Shown here: piece by piece, positions 41,627-50,942 of the stretch
How the letters are laid out: every line of letters starts with the position of its first letter
Position numbering within the stretch: the stretch's first letter is position 1
Assembly: GCA_046263255.1 (NCBI GenBank)
Contig: JBHELD010000030.1
Coordinates: forward strand, 16,578-80,577
Reading direction: 5' to 3'
DNA: 64,000 bases
DNA from: JALZEG01 sp046263255
GTDB taxonomy: Bacteria; Actinomycetota; CADDZG01; WHSQ01
Position numbers and translations under genes: made by a program
Notes under the pieces: generated by a model
What the model saw: only the letters and a program-made list of their open reading frames with translations
Told to the model about the DNA's origin: nothing
The model's database searches: none

Positions 41627-43537
41627 GTGAGGCACAAGAGGGCCGTCGCCGCCGTCGTGGTCGCGATCGTGCTGGGCGTCGCGCTCGTCGCGACCAGGGA
41701 CGACGACGCGACTGCCCGTGAGCAGCTCCGCATCGAGACCGTCATCTCGGTCGACGACGAGTCGCTGACGGAGCTCGCCGTCGGGGAGGGCGGCGTGTGG
41801 GCCCTCGACCCCGACGAGGGCCTCGTCTACGAGATCAGGCCCGAGACGAACGAGCTGGGCCGCGTGATCGCGACCGATCCCGACTCGCGGGGGCTGGCCG
41901 TCGCAGGGGGCAGAGCCTGGACCGTCGGTCACCGCAAGGGCTACGTCACGTCGGCGCCGCTCTCCGGAGCGCCGGACGACCTCCGCAGGTTCACGGTCGT
42001 CCCCCTGGCGGAAGACGAGACGCTTCGGTCGAGCCTGCGGCTGCACGCCGACGAGGAGCGCGTGTGGGTCGCGGCCGGGGTCGACCGGCCCGCGATCGCG
42101 CTCGACGCCGAGTCCGTGGGCGGGTACCCGCCTGCGGCCGCGGCGAGCTCGCTGACGAACCTCGAGGCGATCGGCGGGGACCGCGGGTCGGTCTGGGGGA
42201 CGACGCTCGACGGTCGCGTGGTGCGGCTCTCCTCGGAAGGAGACGTCGCCTGGGACCGGACCATCCCCGGCGACCCGAAGGTGCGCGCCATCGCGGTCGA
42301 GCGGTCGGGAGTGTGGCTGCTCGGCGACGAGGGGCTGGTGCGCGTGGACGCGCGCGACGGCGAGGTCCTTGAGGTCGCGGTCGCCGCGCGGGACATCGCC
42401 GCCGGCGACGGTCTGCTCTGGGTCGTGACGCGCCGCGAGGTCGAGGTGCTCGACGCCGCCACCGGCAGGTCGCTCGGTGTCATCGGGATCGGCACCGGCA
42501 ACGACCTCCTGCAGGTCGCGTACCACGACGACTCCGCGTGGGTGCTGGGCACGAGCGGGAAGGTCTTCCGCATCTCGATGAACGACGCTCCTCTGGAGCT
42601 GACCCATCCGCTGCAGGACGATCGCTTGATCTACGCGTACTCCGCCGACGGGGAGCTGTGGGCGGAGCAGGTCGACGGCGACGACGTCAGCCTCGTCGTC
42701 TCTCCCGACGAGGACAGGCGGCCCTCGATATCCCCGGACGGCACGACGATCGCGTTCCAGCGAGACCGCGGGATCAGCGGCGGCGTCTACTTCCTGGACC
42801 TGTCGAACGGCGAGGAGCGGTTCCTCGGTCACGGCGGATGGCCGACCTACGGCCGCGGCGACGCGTTCGCATACGTCTCGCGCGGGCACGGCGTCTACGG
42901 CGTCAACTTCGTCGACGGCAGCGCCGGCGTGTTCGTGGGGACCAGCGAGAACCCGGCGAACCTCACGTGGGGGCCGCACGACCGCGCCCTGTACTTCGTG
43001 GCGGGACCGCCGGGCGAGCGCAACCCGTACCGGATCGCGATCGATGCCGCCGGGGCCCCGAGCGCGCCGGAGTTGCTTCGGCCGGCGGCGAGCCCCGCGG
43101 GCGCGAGCTATCCCGTCGCGGCCCTGGGAGATGCGAGCCGGCTCTTCGTCGTCCGCCGCTGCTGCGTGCTGCCCCGTGCCGAAATCATCTACGACTTCGG
43201 GTACGTCGACCTGTCGTCTCCGGAGCGCCGGTTCGTCCCGCTCCTGGAGCTGACGGAGACGGGGACCAGCGACCCCATCACGCTCGTCGAGGTCGGCGGG
43301 ATGATCCCCCCGGCGCTCGGCGACCCGCAGCGCTGGCTTCCCGCGTCGCCGGCTTCCGGGGGCGAGAGCGCGTGGCTGCTGAGCGACGGCTACGTCGTCA
43401 CGTACCTGTTCCGTGACGACGAAGGGTGGGCGTTCGCCGACCAGCGGCTCGAGCACCCCGGGCGCGCGACGTTCGACGGGTTCTCGACGGCGCCGGGCAT
43501 CGCGGCCGAGCTGGGGGCCGTGCCGGACGACGGATAG
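41627..43537 (+). CDS. membrane-anchored beta-propeller protein (TolB/PD40-like)
   Basis: About 636 residues with an N-terminal transmembrane helix (AVAAVVVAIVLGVALVA) and a large outside part made of propeller blades: GEGGVWALDPDEGLVYEI, GDRGSVWGTTLDGRVVRL and RPSISPDGTTIAFQRDRG (PD40 type). RRCCVLP has adjacent cysteines. The start is uncertain: GTG 41627 places the helix at the N-terminus; GTG 41567 lies further up without a ribosome site. Function unknown; probably ligand or protein binding at the surface. Confidence 0.72.
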   Translation: MRHKRAVAAVVVAIVLGVALVATRDDDATAREQLRIETVISVDDESLTELAVGEGGVWALDPDEGLVYEIRPETNELGRVIATDPDSRGLAVAGGRAWTVGHRKGYVTSAPLSGAPDDLRRFTVVPLAEDETLRSSLRLHADEERVWVAAGVDRPAIALDAESVGGYPPAAAASSLTNLEAIGGDRGSVWGTTLDGRVVRLSSEGDVAWDRTIPGDPKVRAIAVERSGVWLLGDEGLVRVDARDGEVLEVAVAARDIAAGDGLLWVVTRREVEVLDAATGRSLGVIGIGTGNDLLQVAYHDDSAWVLGTSGKVFRISMNDAPLELTHPLQDDRLIYAYSADGELWAEQVDGDDVSLVVSPDEDRRPSISPDGTTIAFQRDRGISGGVYFLDLSNGEERFLGHGGWPTYGRGDAFAYVSRGHGVYGVNFVDGSAGVFVGTSENPANLTWGPHDRALYFVAGPPGERNPYRIAIDAAGAPSAPELLRPAASPAGASYPVAALGDASRLFVVRRCCVLPRAEIIYDFGYVDLSSPERRFVPLLELTETGTSDPITLVEVGGMIPPALGDPQRWLPASPASGGESAWLLSDGYVVTYLFRDDEGWAFADQRLEHPGRATFDGFSTAPGIAAELGAVPDDG

Positions 43538-43627
43538 CGGGGGCCGCCTCACCTCGTAGGACGGCCCTCGACCGCCTTTGCGCGACGTCGATCACCGCTC
43601 GCGGAGCTCCTTGGTCGCGGGGTGGAC

Positions 43628-43651
43628 CTGGACGGGAAGCTGGACGGGAAG
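43628..43651. repeat. perfect 12-bp tandem duplication upstream of protease gene
   Basis: CTGGACGGGAAG occurs twice head to tail (43628-43639, 43640-43651) in the 257-bp spacer before the interrupted subtilase, about 145 bases before its ATG. It could be a direct-repeat binding site or a replication-slippage scar. Nothing else is seen in this spacer. Confidence 0.6.
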
Positions 43652-43794
43652 AATGTCTCTATCCTGACTCCGGCCCGTCCCTCGGCAGGCGGGGCGGCCG
43701 CACCGGTCGTTACCGCGCCCCCTCGCCGACGTGTTCCAGGTGGGGCCGCCGTGACGGCGGGAGGAATGACCGACTTGGGCGAGAAGTGAGGCGC

Positions 43795-44991
43795 ATGCGC
43801 AACCGGATCCGCGGGATCGCCCTGATCGTCGCGCTCGTCGCGGCCCCGCTGGGAGGTCCCGCCTCGGCCGGCGGCGCGCCGGCGGTCTCCTACGTTGTCC
43901 GGCTCGCCCCCGGCGCAGGGTCCGGCCCCGCGGCCCGCCTGCTGGAGGACGCGGGCGCCCGCACGACCGGCTCGATCGACGCGCTACACCTCGTCGAGGT
44001 CCGGATCGACGGCGCGGGCGCCGCCGAGCTTCGCCGCAGCCCGCTGGTCGAGTGGGCGCGGCCCGAGCGGACTCTCGAGCTCCACGGGCGGGCGCCGAAC
44101 GATCCGCTGTTCCGCCACCAGTGGCCCCTGCACAGGATCGGCGCCGTCTAGGGATGGGCGATCGAGAACGGGCGCGATGCGGGCATGACGGTCGCGGTGA
44201 TCGACAGTGGCGTCGACCCGTCGCACCCCGACCTGCTCCACAGGACGGTCCCCGGCTTCGACTTCGTCGGCCTCGACGACGACCCGGCCGACGACCACGG
44301 CCACGGCACCCACGTCGCCGGGATCGTCGCCGCGGAGCCGGACAACCGCGAGGGCATCGCCGGGCTCTCGTGGGGCGCGCGGGTCATGCCCTTGAAGGCG
44401 TGCGACGCGCGCGGCGACTGCGGCAGCTTCGAGGTCGCCGCCGCGATCGCGTACGCGGCGCAGGCCGGCGTGGACGTCGTCAACGTATCGCTCGGCGGAG
44501 CGGCGCCGGCGTGCCCGGCCGAGTTCAGGCTGGCCGGCGCGCTTGCCCGGACGGCGGGAGTGGTGCTGGTCGCGTCGGCCGGCAACGCCGCGCAGGAGGG
44601 CAATCCCGTCGGCTACCCGGCGTCGTGCGACGGGTACGTCTCGGTCGCCGCTACGTCGCCGCAGGACAAGTGGGCGCCGTTCTCGGTCCACAACGAGTTC
44701 GTGGACCTCGCGGCCCCCGGCATGGTCGTGCCGTCGACGATCCCGCCGGGCCTCGCGGGGATGTCCGACGATCCCTCGACGCCGGGGTACGGACCCGCGA
44801 GCGGCACGTCGATGGCGGCTCCGCACGTCGCCGGTCTGGCCGCGCTGCTCCTCGCGGCGCATCCGGAGTGGACGCCGGCGCAGGTGGAGGAGCGCATGAA
44901 GGAGACCGCGGCCGATCTCGGCGCAAAAGGGCCCGACGAGTACTTCGGCGCGGGCCGCATCGACATAGCCCGCGCGCTGAGGGCGCGATGA
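43795..44991 (+). pseudogene. subtilisin-like protease interrupted by in-frame amber codon at 44149-44151
   Basis: A signal peptide (from MRNRIRGIALI) and I9-type propeptide lead to NDPLFRHQWPLHRIGAV, then TAG, then in the same frame GWAIENGRDAGMTVAVIDSG. The rest is an intact S8 domain: Asp137 in AVIDSGVDPSHPD, His in DDHGHGTHVAG, Asn in ASAGNAA and Ser in SGTSMAAPHVAG. The amber falls at codon 119, in the linker between propeptide and catalytic domain, and no other lesion is seen. A single C to T change (CAG to TAG) explains it. Restart at the ATG 44185 would give a catalytic domain without export signal. The stop overlaps the next gene (ATGA). Point-mutation pseudogene, sequence error or readthrough remain open. 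Confidence 0.75.
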
Positions 44992-47744
44992 CGCGCTGGG
45001 TCCGCGTCGCCGCGCTGATGCTGCTGTCGGGCATGGTCGCGGCTTCGCTCGCGAGCGGCGTGTCCGCGCAGCCCCCGCCGCGCGGCGAGTCCTGTCCGGT
45101 AGCGGGGCAGATCACGCGGCGCGGCGGCTGGGAGCACGTACGCGTGCCGTCCTTCCCCGTAGGCCCTCCGGCCATGACGGAGTACGGGGTCGACCCCGCG
45201 GATCCGGCGCGCCTCTATGCGACCAACGGCGTCGGCGTCGCCGTCTCCTCGGACGGCGGCTGCCGGTGGAAGACGACGTTCCGCCTGGACGCGCCTCCGG
45301 CCGGCGCCGACTACTCCGCGAGCGACTCCGTGATCGCGGACCTCACGGTCGCGCCGGGACATGCGCTGCTGGCGATCTCGCAGCGCGGCGGCCTCCGCCC
45401 GCACGTGGTCCTCAGCAGCTACTCCGGCGAGACGTGGCGTCGCGGCGACGAGGGCCTCCGCACGGTCGTCGGTCGTCCGATGGCCGTCGGGATGACGCGC
45501 GCGAACCCGGGCTACGCCTACCTCCTCGTCGACGAGGGCGCGGGAGCCGGAGGAGCCCGCGTGTCTCTCCGCCACTCCGTCTACGAGAGCACGACCGCCG
45601 GCGGGTCGTGGGGCGTGCGGGACCCGGGCGCCCCCGGCGACGGCCTCGGCGTCTTCGACGACGGCCCGATCGGCGCGTCCGGCGGGCTCACAGGCCTGGC
45701 CGCCGACCCCGTGGAGGCGGGGCGGCTGTTCCTCTACGGGCCGGACGGGCTGTACGTGCACCAGCAGGGGGCGAGGTCGATCCTGTTGAACGATCCCATC
45801 CGGGCCGTCGCGGTCCTGCGCGGCAGCGGCGCGCCTGCGTCCACCGTCCTCGCCGCAGCCGAAGGCGCGCGCGACTACTACCTGGCGACCGACGGCGGCG
45901 AGAGCTTCACCACCGTGCGGGCTCCGGGCGAGGTCGACTCGTTCGCCCAGGCGTTGCGCGCGGGCGACCACTACGTCTCCGCCGGGGGCCGCGTCTACCT
46001 GCGCTCGAACGGCCGGTTGAGCGAGGTGCCAGGGGGCGCCGGGATCACCTCGCTGAGCGCGGCCCGGTCACAGGTGCAGGTCTCGCCGTTCCAGGCACAG
46101 TCGGTCCTGGCGCTCTACGGCCGCACCAGGACCACGATCGCCCGGCACGTCGAACGCCGCACGATCGACCTGCTGCCCGTTCCCGACAACGTCGTCGTGG
46201 GCAACCTCGGGTCGTTCGCGCCGGTGGATCCGGGCGAGGCGCTGCCGGGTTCGCTTGCGCCCGAGCACCGGGAGGTCGTGCTGCGCGAGGGGCGGTCGCG
46301 GACGGTGCCCTACGAGCTCGTGCTGCCGCGGACCCCGACGCCGCTCGACGTCTTCTTCGACGTCGACACGACGAACTCGATGATCCCGGCGCTCGACGGG
46401 CTCCGCGACGCGATCGCGAACATCATCGCGGAGCTGACTGCGGCGAAGATCGACGCGTGGTTCGGCGTGGGGCAGTACAAGTCGTTCGACGCGGCACCGG
46501 CATTCGAGCGGATGCAGGACATCGCGCCCCCGGGCGAGGGGCTCGCGCAAGCACTGAACCGGTTGCGCGCCGCCAGCGGCGGGTTCGAGACACAGCTCGA
46601 GTCGCTGCGCCAGATCGCGACCGGCGAGGGCTCCTCCGTCGGCGTCGGGATCGCTCCCGGCCAGGACGCGCACTGGCGCACCGGATCGCTTCGCATCGTC
46701 GTCAACATGACCGACGAGCCGATCTCCACCGGCGGGCAGCATCCGACCTACGAGCAGGTCGCGGACGCGATGGCGCCGGACGAGATCGTGCACTTCGGGA
46801 TCGCGGTGCAGAACGAGGCGACCGCGGAGGCGCTGGGGCCACCCTTGCCGGGGCTCATCGAGATCGCGCGCGCGACGAGGTCGTTCGCGCCGGCGAGGGG
46901 CGTGGACTGCGACGGCGACGACGACCCCGATCTCTACCAGGGCGAGCCGCTCGTGTGCGTGATCGACCACGTCCGCTCGCGCGACGCGTCCGTCCTCGGC
47001 GGAGCCATCATCAGCGTCCTGAGGTCGATGACCGACGTGGGCGAGGTCGCGATAACGGCGACGGCCGACGGCGAGCCCGCTCCCCAGGACGTGGCGGTGC
47101 CGAGCAAGCCTCTCGTGACCGGCGTCGACTTCAAGGCGGACAACACGATCCGCTTCGACGTCGAGCTCACGTGCCCGAGCGTCGACGAGACCACGCGCTT
47201 CCCGATCGACGTCCGGGCCGCTCGGGAGGCGGGCGTCCTCGCGGCGGCCGACGTGCTTCTGACGTGCAGGCCCAGGTCGGAGCCGGCGCCGCCCCCGCCG
47301 GTTCCTCCCGTCATCCCCCCGGTCGTCATCGCCGCGCTGGTCCCGCCGCCTCCGCCCCCGCCGGTGAACATCGGCCCGCACTCGAACCCGAACCCCAATC
47401 CGCAGCCGAACCCGAACCCGCAGCCGAACCCGAACCCGCAGCCCCAGGCGCAGGGGCAGCCGCAGGGCGCGTTCGCGGCGCAGAGGCAGACGCAACCCCA
47501 GCTCGCCGTCGTGCAGGAGCGCGAGGCGGCGTTCCGCCCCGCGGAGGCACGCCGCGGGACCAGGGAGGAGTACGCGCTGTCGGCCTACACGCCGCCGCGG
47601 GCGGGCCCGAGCGGGGTCATGCTCGGGTTTGCCGCCGCGCTCGTGATCGGCTTCGGAACCGCGCTGCTGGCGCTGCAGCGCGCCGAGCTGCGCCTCGCGC
47701 GCCAGCGCGGGCTGCCCCCCGGGCGCCGTCCGCGATCCCGCTAG
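44988..47744 (+). CDS. surface protein: BNR propeller + vWA-like domain + Pro-rich stalk + C-terminal anchor
   Basis: A 918-residue exported protein. A signal peptide (after MTRWVRVAALMLL) ends near GVSAQ. Residues about 45-400 are a propeller with VAVSSDGGCRWK, YSGETWRRG and TDGGESFTTV. A vWA-like domain begins near 454 with VFFDVDTTNSMIPAL, a MIDAS-like DxTxS. A Pro/Asn/Gln stalk at about 766-825 (NPNPQP repeats) is followed by a transmembrane helix near 879-898 and a basic tail. This is a stalked, wall-spanning display protein. ATG 44988 overlaps the interrupted protease by 4 bases, suggesting a joint function such as processing. Ligand unknown. Confidence 0.78.
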   Translation: MTRWVRVAALMLLSGMVAASLASGVSAQPPPRGESCPVAGQITRRGGWEHVRVPSFPVGPPAMTEYGVDPADPARLYATNGVGVAVSSDGGCRWKTTFRLDAPPAGADYSASDSVIADLTVAPGHALLAISQRGGLRPHVVLSSYSGETWRRGDEGLRTVVGRPMAVGMTRANPGYAYLLVDEGAGAGGARVSLRHSVYESTTAGGSWGVRDPGAPGDGLGVFDDGPIGASGGLTGLAADPVEAGRLFLYGPDGLYVHQQGARSILLNDPIRAVAVLRGSGAPASTVLAAAEGARDYYLATDGGESFTTVRAPGEVDSFAQALRAGDHYVSAGGRVYLRSNGRLSEVPGGAGITSLSAARSQVQVSPFQAQSVLALYGRTRTTIARHVERRTIDLLPVPDNVVVGNLGSFAPVDPGEALPGSLAPEHREVVLREGRSRTVPYELVLPRTPTPLDVFFDVDTTNSMIPALDGLRDAIANIIAELTAAKIDAWFGVGQYKSFDAAPAFERMQDIAPPGEGLAQALNRLRAASGGFETQLESLRQIATGEGSSVGVGIAPGQDAHWRTGSLRIVVNMTDEPISTGGQHPTYEQVADAMAPDEIVHFGIAVQNEATAEALGPPLPGLIEIARATRSFAPARGVDCDGDDDPDLYQGEPLVCVIDHVRSRDASVLGGAIISVLRSMTDVGEVAITATADGEPAPQDVAVPSKPLVTGVDFKADNTIRFDVELTCPSVDETTRFPIDVRAAREAGVLAAADVLLTCRPRSEPAPPPPVPPVIPPVVIAALVPPPPPPPVNIGPHSNPNPNPQPNPNPQPNPNPQPQAQGQPQGAFAAQRQTQPQLAVVQEREAAFRPAEARRGTREEYALSAYTPPRAGPSGVMLGFAAALVIGFGTALLALQRAELRLARQRGLPPGRRPRSR
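47406..47441 (+). repeat. 18-bp tandem repeat coding for Pro-Asn-Pro-Gln stalk
   Basis: Two exact copies of CCGAACCCGAACCCGCAG (47406-47423, 47424-47441) plus degenerate flanks encode PNPNPQ units. Such exact DNA repetition implies recent slippage and possible length variation of the stalk between strains. Confidence 0.75.
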
Positions 47745-47781
47745 CGCGGCCCCCCACCCGATCGTCGCCCTCGGGGGAGGA

Positions 47782-47826
47782 CACGGCTCCCGCCGTGCCG
47801 AAGGTGACCGAAAAGGGGCTTTTCGG
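47782..47826. terminator. tandem hairpins between vWA protein and M36 protease genes
   Basis: First hairpin: CACGGC (47782-47787)/GCCGTG (47792-47797). Second: CCGAAAAG (47808-47815)/CTTTTCGG (47819-47826), a perfect 8-bp stem with a GGG loop and an unusual A/T-rich inner stem. They end 28 bases before the M36 start. Either terminates the upstream transcript or acts in the M36 leader. Confidence 0.55.
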
Positions 47827-47854
47827 CCTGGGCGATCGGGTGAATGGAGGCCTA

Positions 47855-50800
47855 ATGCGGCGGCGCGGCTCGCTGTCTGTGTTCGTCGGTCTGCTCGCGG
47901 TGTGTCTCGTCGCTGCGGCGGCACCCGCGTCGTCGAACGGGAGGGCCCGGCCCCCCCGGCGCGACGTGACGTTCCAGGGCGAGGAGGGGATGCCGCCCGA
48001 CTACGACCGCCGCGCCGGCACGGTCGCCCCGAGCGCGACGGCGAGGGCGATCGTCCGAGAGCTCGGCGGGACCGCCCGCTGGAACGCCTTCGGGACGCCG
48101 ATCTCCTTGATCGATCACTCCGGGTACCTCGACCGCGGTCTGACCGGGGATCCGGCCGCGGCCGCGCGCGCCTGGATCGCCGACCACGCCGCGCTCTTCC
48201 GGCTGACCGAGGACGGCGTCCGTAACCTCGAGCTGCTCAACGTCTTCCCGTTCGGCGACGGCGGAGCGCACGCAGTCCTCTTCCGGCAGACGTTCGGCGG
48301 TCTCCCGGCGGGTCAGGACGGGCTGATCATCCTCGGCGTCGCCGCCGGCGGGAAGCTCGCGTACGTCTCCTCGTCCGCGGCCGGGGACGGCAACGACCCC
48401 GGCGAGCCGTCGCTGACGCCGGTCGACGCCTTCGTCGCCGCCGCCCGCGACGTCGGGTGGCGGATGGACGCCGGTGCCGTCCGCGGCACGTCGACCGACC
48501 GAACGTGGACCGTGCTCGACGTCGCGGGCCTGACCGATCCCGGCCGGGTGCGCCTGCGCGCGCTCCCGACGCCGCTAGAAGGGGTGAAGCTCGTCTACGA
48601 GACGCTGCTGATCAACAACGACGTCGCGCGCGAGCACCCCGAGGCGTGGACGCACTTCGTCGACGCCCGCACGGGCGAGGTGTACTGGCGGGGGAGCCGT
48701 CTGCAGTTCCTCGCGCCCGAGAACCCCGAGTGGACGGTGTTCCCGGCCAACCCGCCGCTCGACTACTCGTCGAAGGACACGCGGCAGCTGTGGTGCTGGG
48801 CCAAAGGCAAGGGCTGCAAGGAGACCGTCGCGGACCGGCTGCTGCCGGGGCCCTGGGACGTGGAGGCGAGGTCGGGCCGGTCGACGTTCACCACGTGGGG
48901 CAACGCGGCGATCGCCGGGGAGGCGTGGCTCAGTCCCCTCACGCCTGCGGAGCAGTACCGGCCGGTGTCGCCCACGCGCACGTGGACGTACCCGTGGACG
49001 AACCAGTGGTACGAGTCGAAGTGCGACTACGGCTCTCTCGGCACGCCGCAGCGCAACGACATCGACGCGGCCGTCACGAACCTGTTCGTCATGCACAACC
49101 GCATGCACGACTGGGCCTACCACCTCGGCTTCACCGAAGCCGCCTACAACATGCAGTTCGTCAACCACCGCGACGAGAGCCAGTTCGAGGGCGAGGAGCA
49201 GGACCCCGAGATCGGCAACGCCCAGGCCGGTGCGCTCTCCGGCGGCGGACCGACGTACCTCGGACGCGACAACGCGAACCAGATCACGCCGCCGGACGGA
49301 ACCCCTCCGATCACGAACATGTACCTGTGGCAGCCGATCGCCGGCGCGTTCTACTCGGTCTGCGTCGACGGCGACTTCGACATGGCGGTGATCGGCCACG
49401 AGTACACCCACGCGATCTCCAACCGGATGGTCGCAGGACCGGGCTCGGGCCTGAGCGGCCCGCAGGCGGGCGCGATGGGCGAGTCGTGGTCGGACCTCGT
49501 CGCGGTCGAGTACATGAAGGAGTACGACGTCGTGACCGAGGGCAATCCGTTCGCGGTCGGCTCGTACGTCACCGGCGATACGAAGTCGGCGATCCGTAAC
49601 TACGGCATGGACTACTCGCCGCTCAACTACTCGAACGTCGGCTACGACATCACGGGGCCGCAGGTCCACGCCGACGGCGAGATCTGGAGCGCGATCAACT
49701 ACGACATCCGCCGCGCGCTGAACTTCAAGTACGACGACGAGTTCCCGTCGTCGAACGAGGCGCTACAGGCGGCGTGCGCCGACGGCAAACGCCCTCCCAC
49801 GCGGTGCCCCGGGAACCGGCGCTGGATACAGATCGTCTTCGACGCGTGGCTCCTCATGCAGTCGAACGTGAGCATGGTCGACTCGCGCGACGCGTACCTC
49901 GCGGCCGACAAGATGCGCTTCAAGGGCGCGAACCAGGAGCTGCTGTGGCGCGTTTTCGCGAACACCGGGCTCGGCAAGGACGTCTCCAGCAACGGCAACG
50001 CGGACCCGGACCCGATCCCGAGCTTCGCTCCGCTGAAGGGGACGGCGGCGAAGGTCAGGTTCGCGGCGACGGGCGAGGGCGCTCCCGACCCGCGCAAGGT
50101 CCAGTTCTTCGTCGGCGACTACGAGGCGAGGACGATGCCGGTGGCCGACACCGACCCGGGCACGGACCTCGGAAGCGTGGTGGAGCTCGCGCCCGGCCGG
50201 TATCACCTCATCGCGCGGGCGAACGGGTACGGCGCGGTCCGGTTCGTCCGCCAGGTCCGCAAGGACACGCGCGAGATAAGGGTCTCGATGAAGCGCAACC
50301 TCGCGTCGAAGTTCAACGGCGCGAAGGCGGCCGGCGACGGCGTCAACCTCGACAAGCTGATCGACGACACCGAGGCGACCAACTGGGCCTCGCTCACGCA
50401 CGTCGGCACCGCCAGCGGCCTCACCGACGTGCGCGGCCGCTACGTCATCGTCGACCTCGCCGGTGGAAGGCACCGGATCGGCCGGGTCCACGCCAGCGCG
50501 ATGCTGCGCCCGGCCGACGGCGGCGACCCCGGAGGCGACACCGGGACCCAGAACCGCTTCTCGGCGCTGAGGCAGTTCGCGCTCGAGGTCTGCACGAAGA
50601 CGGCGAAGCGGGACTGCAGCGGGGCCGGCCACTTCCGCCGCGTCTACGTCAGCCGGCGCAAGGCGTTCCCCGCGATCGCGCCGCGGCCGAAGGCGCCGCA
50701 CCTGATAATGCGCGTCTTCGACATCCCGGACGTGACCGCGACCCACGTGCGGTTCGTCGTCCTCCACAACCAGTGCACCGGCAACCCGAGGTTCAGCGGG

Positions 50801-50926
50801 GACCAGGACGAGGATCCGATCAGCAGCTCGGACTGTCCCACCGGCACGAGCCCGGTGCAGCTGGCGCAGAACGCGCACCAGGGCAACAAGGTGAGGGCCG
50901 CGGAGCTGCAGATCTTCGCTCCGTAG
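47855..50926 (+). CDS. secreted M36-family (fungalysin-like) metalloprotease
   Basis: A 1023-residue exported protease. A signal peptide ending near PASSN is followed by an FTP-like propeptide region (about 60-260: ARAIVRELGGTARWN, VRLRALPTPLEGVKLVYE). The catalytic domain has the zinc motif H515-E-Y-T-H519 in VIGHEYTHAISNRM and third ligand E543 in GESWSDLVAVEY, as in M36. After about 740 a beta-rich PPC-like segment and a discoidin-like C-terminal domain (KLIDDTEATNWASLTHVG, GRYVIVDLAGG) probably bind a substrate or surface. ATG 47855 has GGAGG at 47845-47849. Confidence 0.9.
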   Translation: MRRRGSLSVFVGLLAVCLVAAAAPASSNGRARPPRRDVTFQGEEGMPPDYDRRAGTVAPSATARAIVRELGGTARWNAFGTPISLIDHSGYLDRGLTGDPAAAARAWIADHAALFRLTEDGVRNLELLNVFPFGDGGAHAVLFRQTFGGLPAGQDGLIILGVAAGGKLAYVSSSAAGDGNDPGEPSLTPVDAFVAAARDVGWRMDAGAVRGTSTDRTWTVLDVAGLTDPGRVRLRALPTPLEGVKLVYETLLINNDVAREHPEAWTHFVDARTGEVYWRGSRLQFLAPENPEWTVFPANPPLDYSSKDTRQLWCWAKGKGCKETVADRLLPGPWDVEARSGRSTFTTWGNAAIAGEAWLSPLTPAEQYRPVSPTRTWTYPWTNQWYESKCDYGSLGTPQRNDIDAAVTNLFVMHNRMHDWAYHLGFTEAAYNMQFVNHRDESQFEGEEQDPEIGNAQAGALSGGGPTYLGRDNANQITPPDGTPPITNMYLWQPIAGAFYSVCVDGDFDMAVIGHEYTHAISNRMVAGPGSGLSGPQAGAMGESWSDLVAVEYMKEYDVVTEGNPFAVGSYVTGDTKSAIRNYGMDYSPLNYSNVGYDITGPQVHADGEIWSAINYDIRRALNFKYDDEFPSSNEALQAACADGKRPPTRCPGNRRWIQIVFDAWLLMQSNVSMVDSRDAYLAADKMRFKGANQELLWRVFANTGLGKDVSSNGNADPDPIPSFAPLKGTAAKVRFAATGEGAPDPRKVQFFVGDYEARTMPVADTDPGTDLGSVVELAPGRYHLIARANGYGAVRFVRQVRKDTREIRVSMKRNLASKFNGAKAAGDGVNLDKLIDDTEATNWASLTHVGTASGLTDVRGRYVIVDLAGGRHRIGRVHASAMLRPADGGDPGGDTGTQNRFSALRQFALEVCTKTAKRDCSGAGHFRRVYVSRRKAFPAIAPRPKAPHLIMRVFDIPDVTATHVRFVVLHNQCTGNPRFSGDQDEDPISSSDCPTGTSPVQLAQNAHQGNKVRAAELQIFAP

Positions 50927-50942
50927 CGGCCCGGCGGCGTCG

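Noticed and set aside
44149..44151. Amber codon as pyrrolysine or genome-wide stop reassignment
   Set aside because: TAG is used as a normal stop by several intact genes here (for example the M14 protease, selD, cysM and pdxH), and no Pyl genes are visible.
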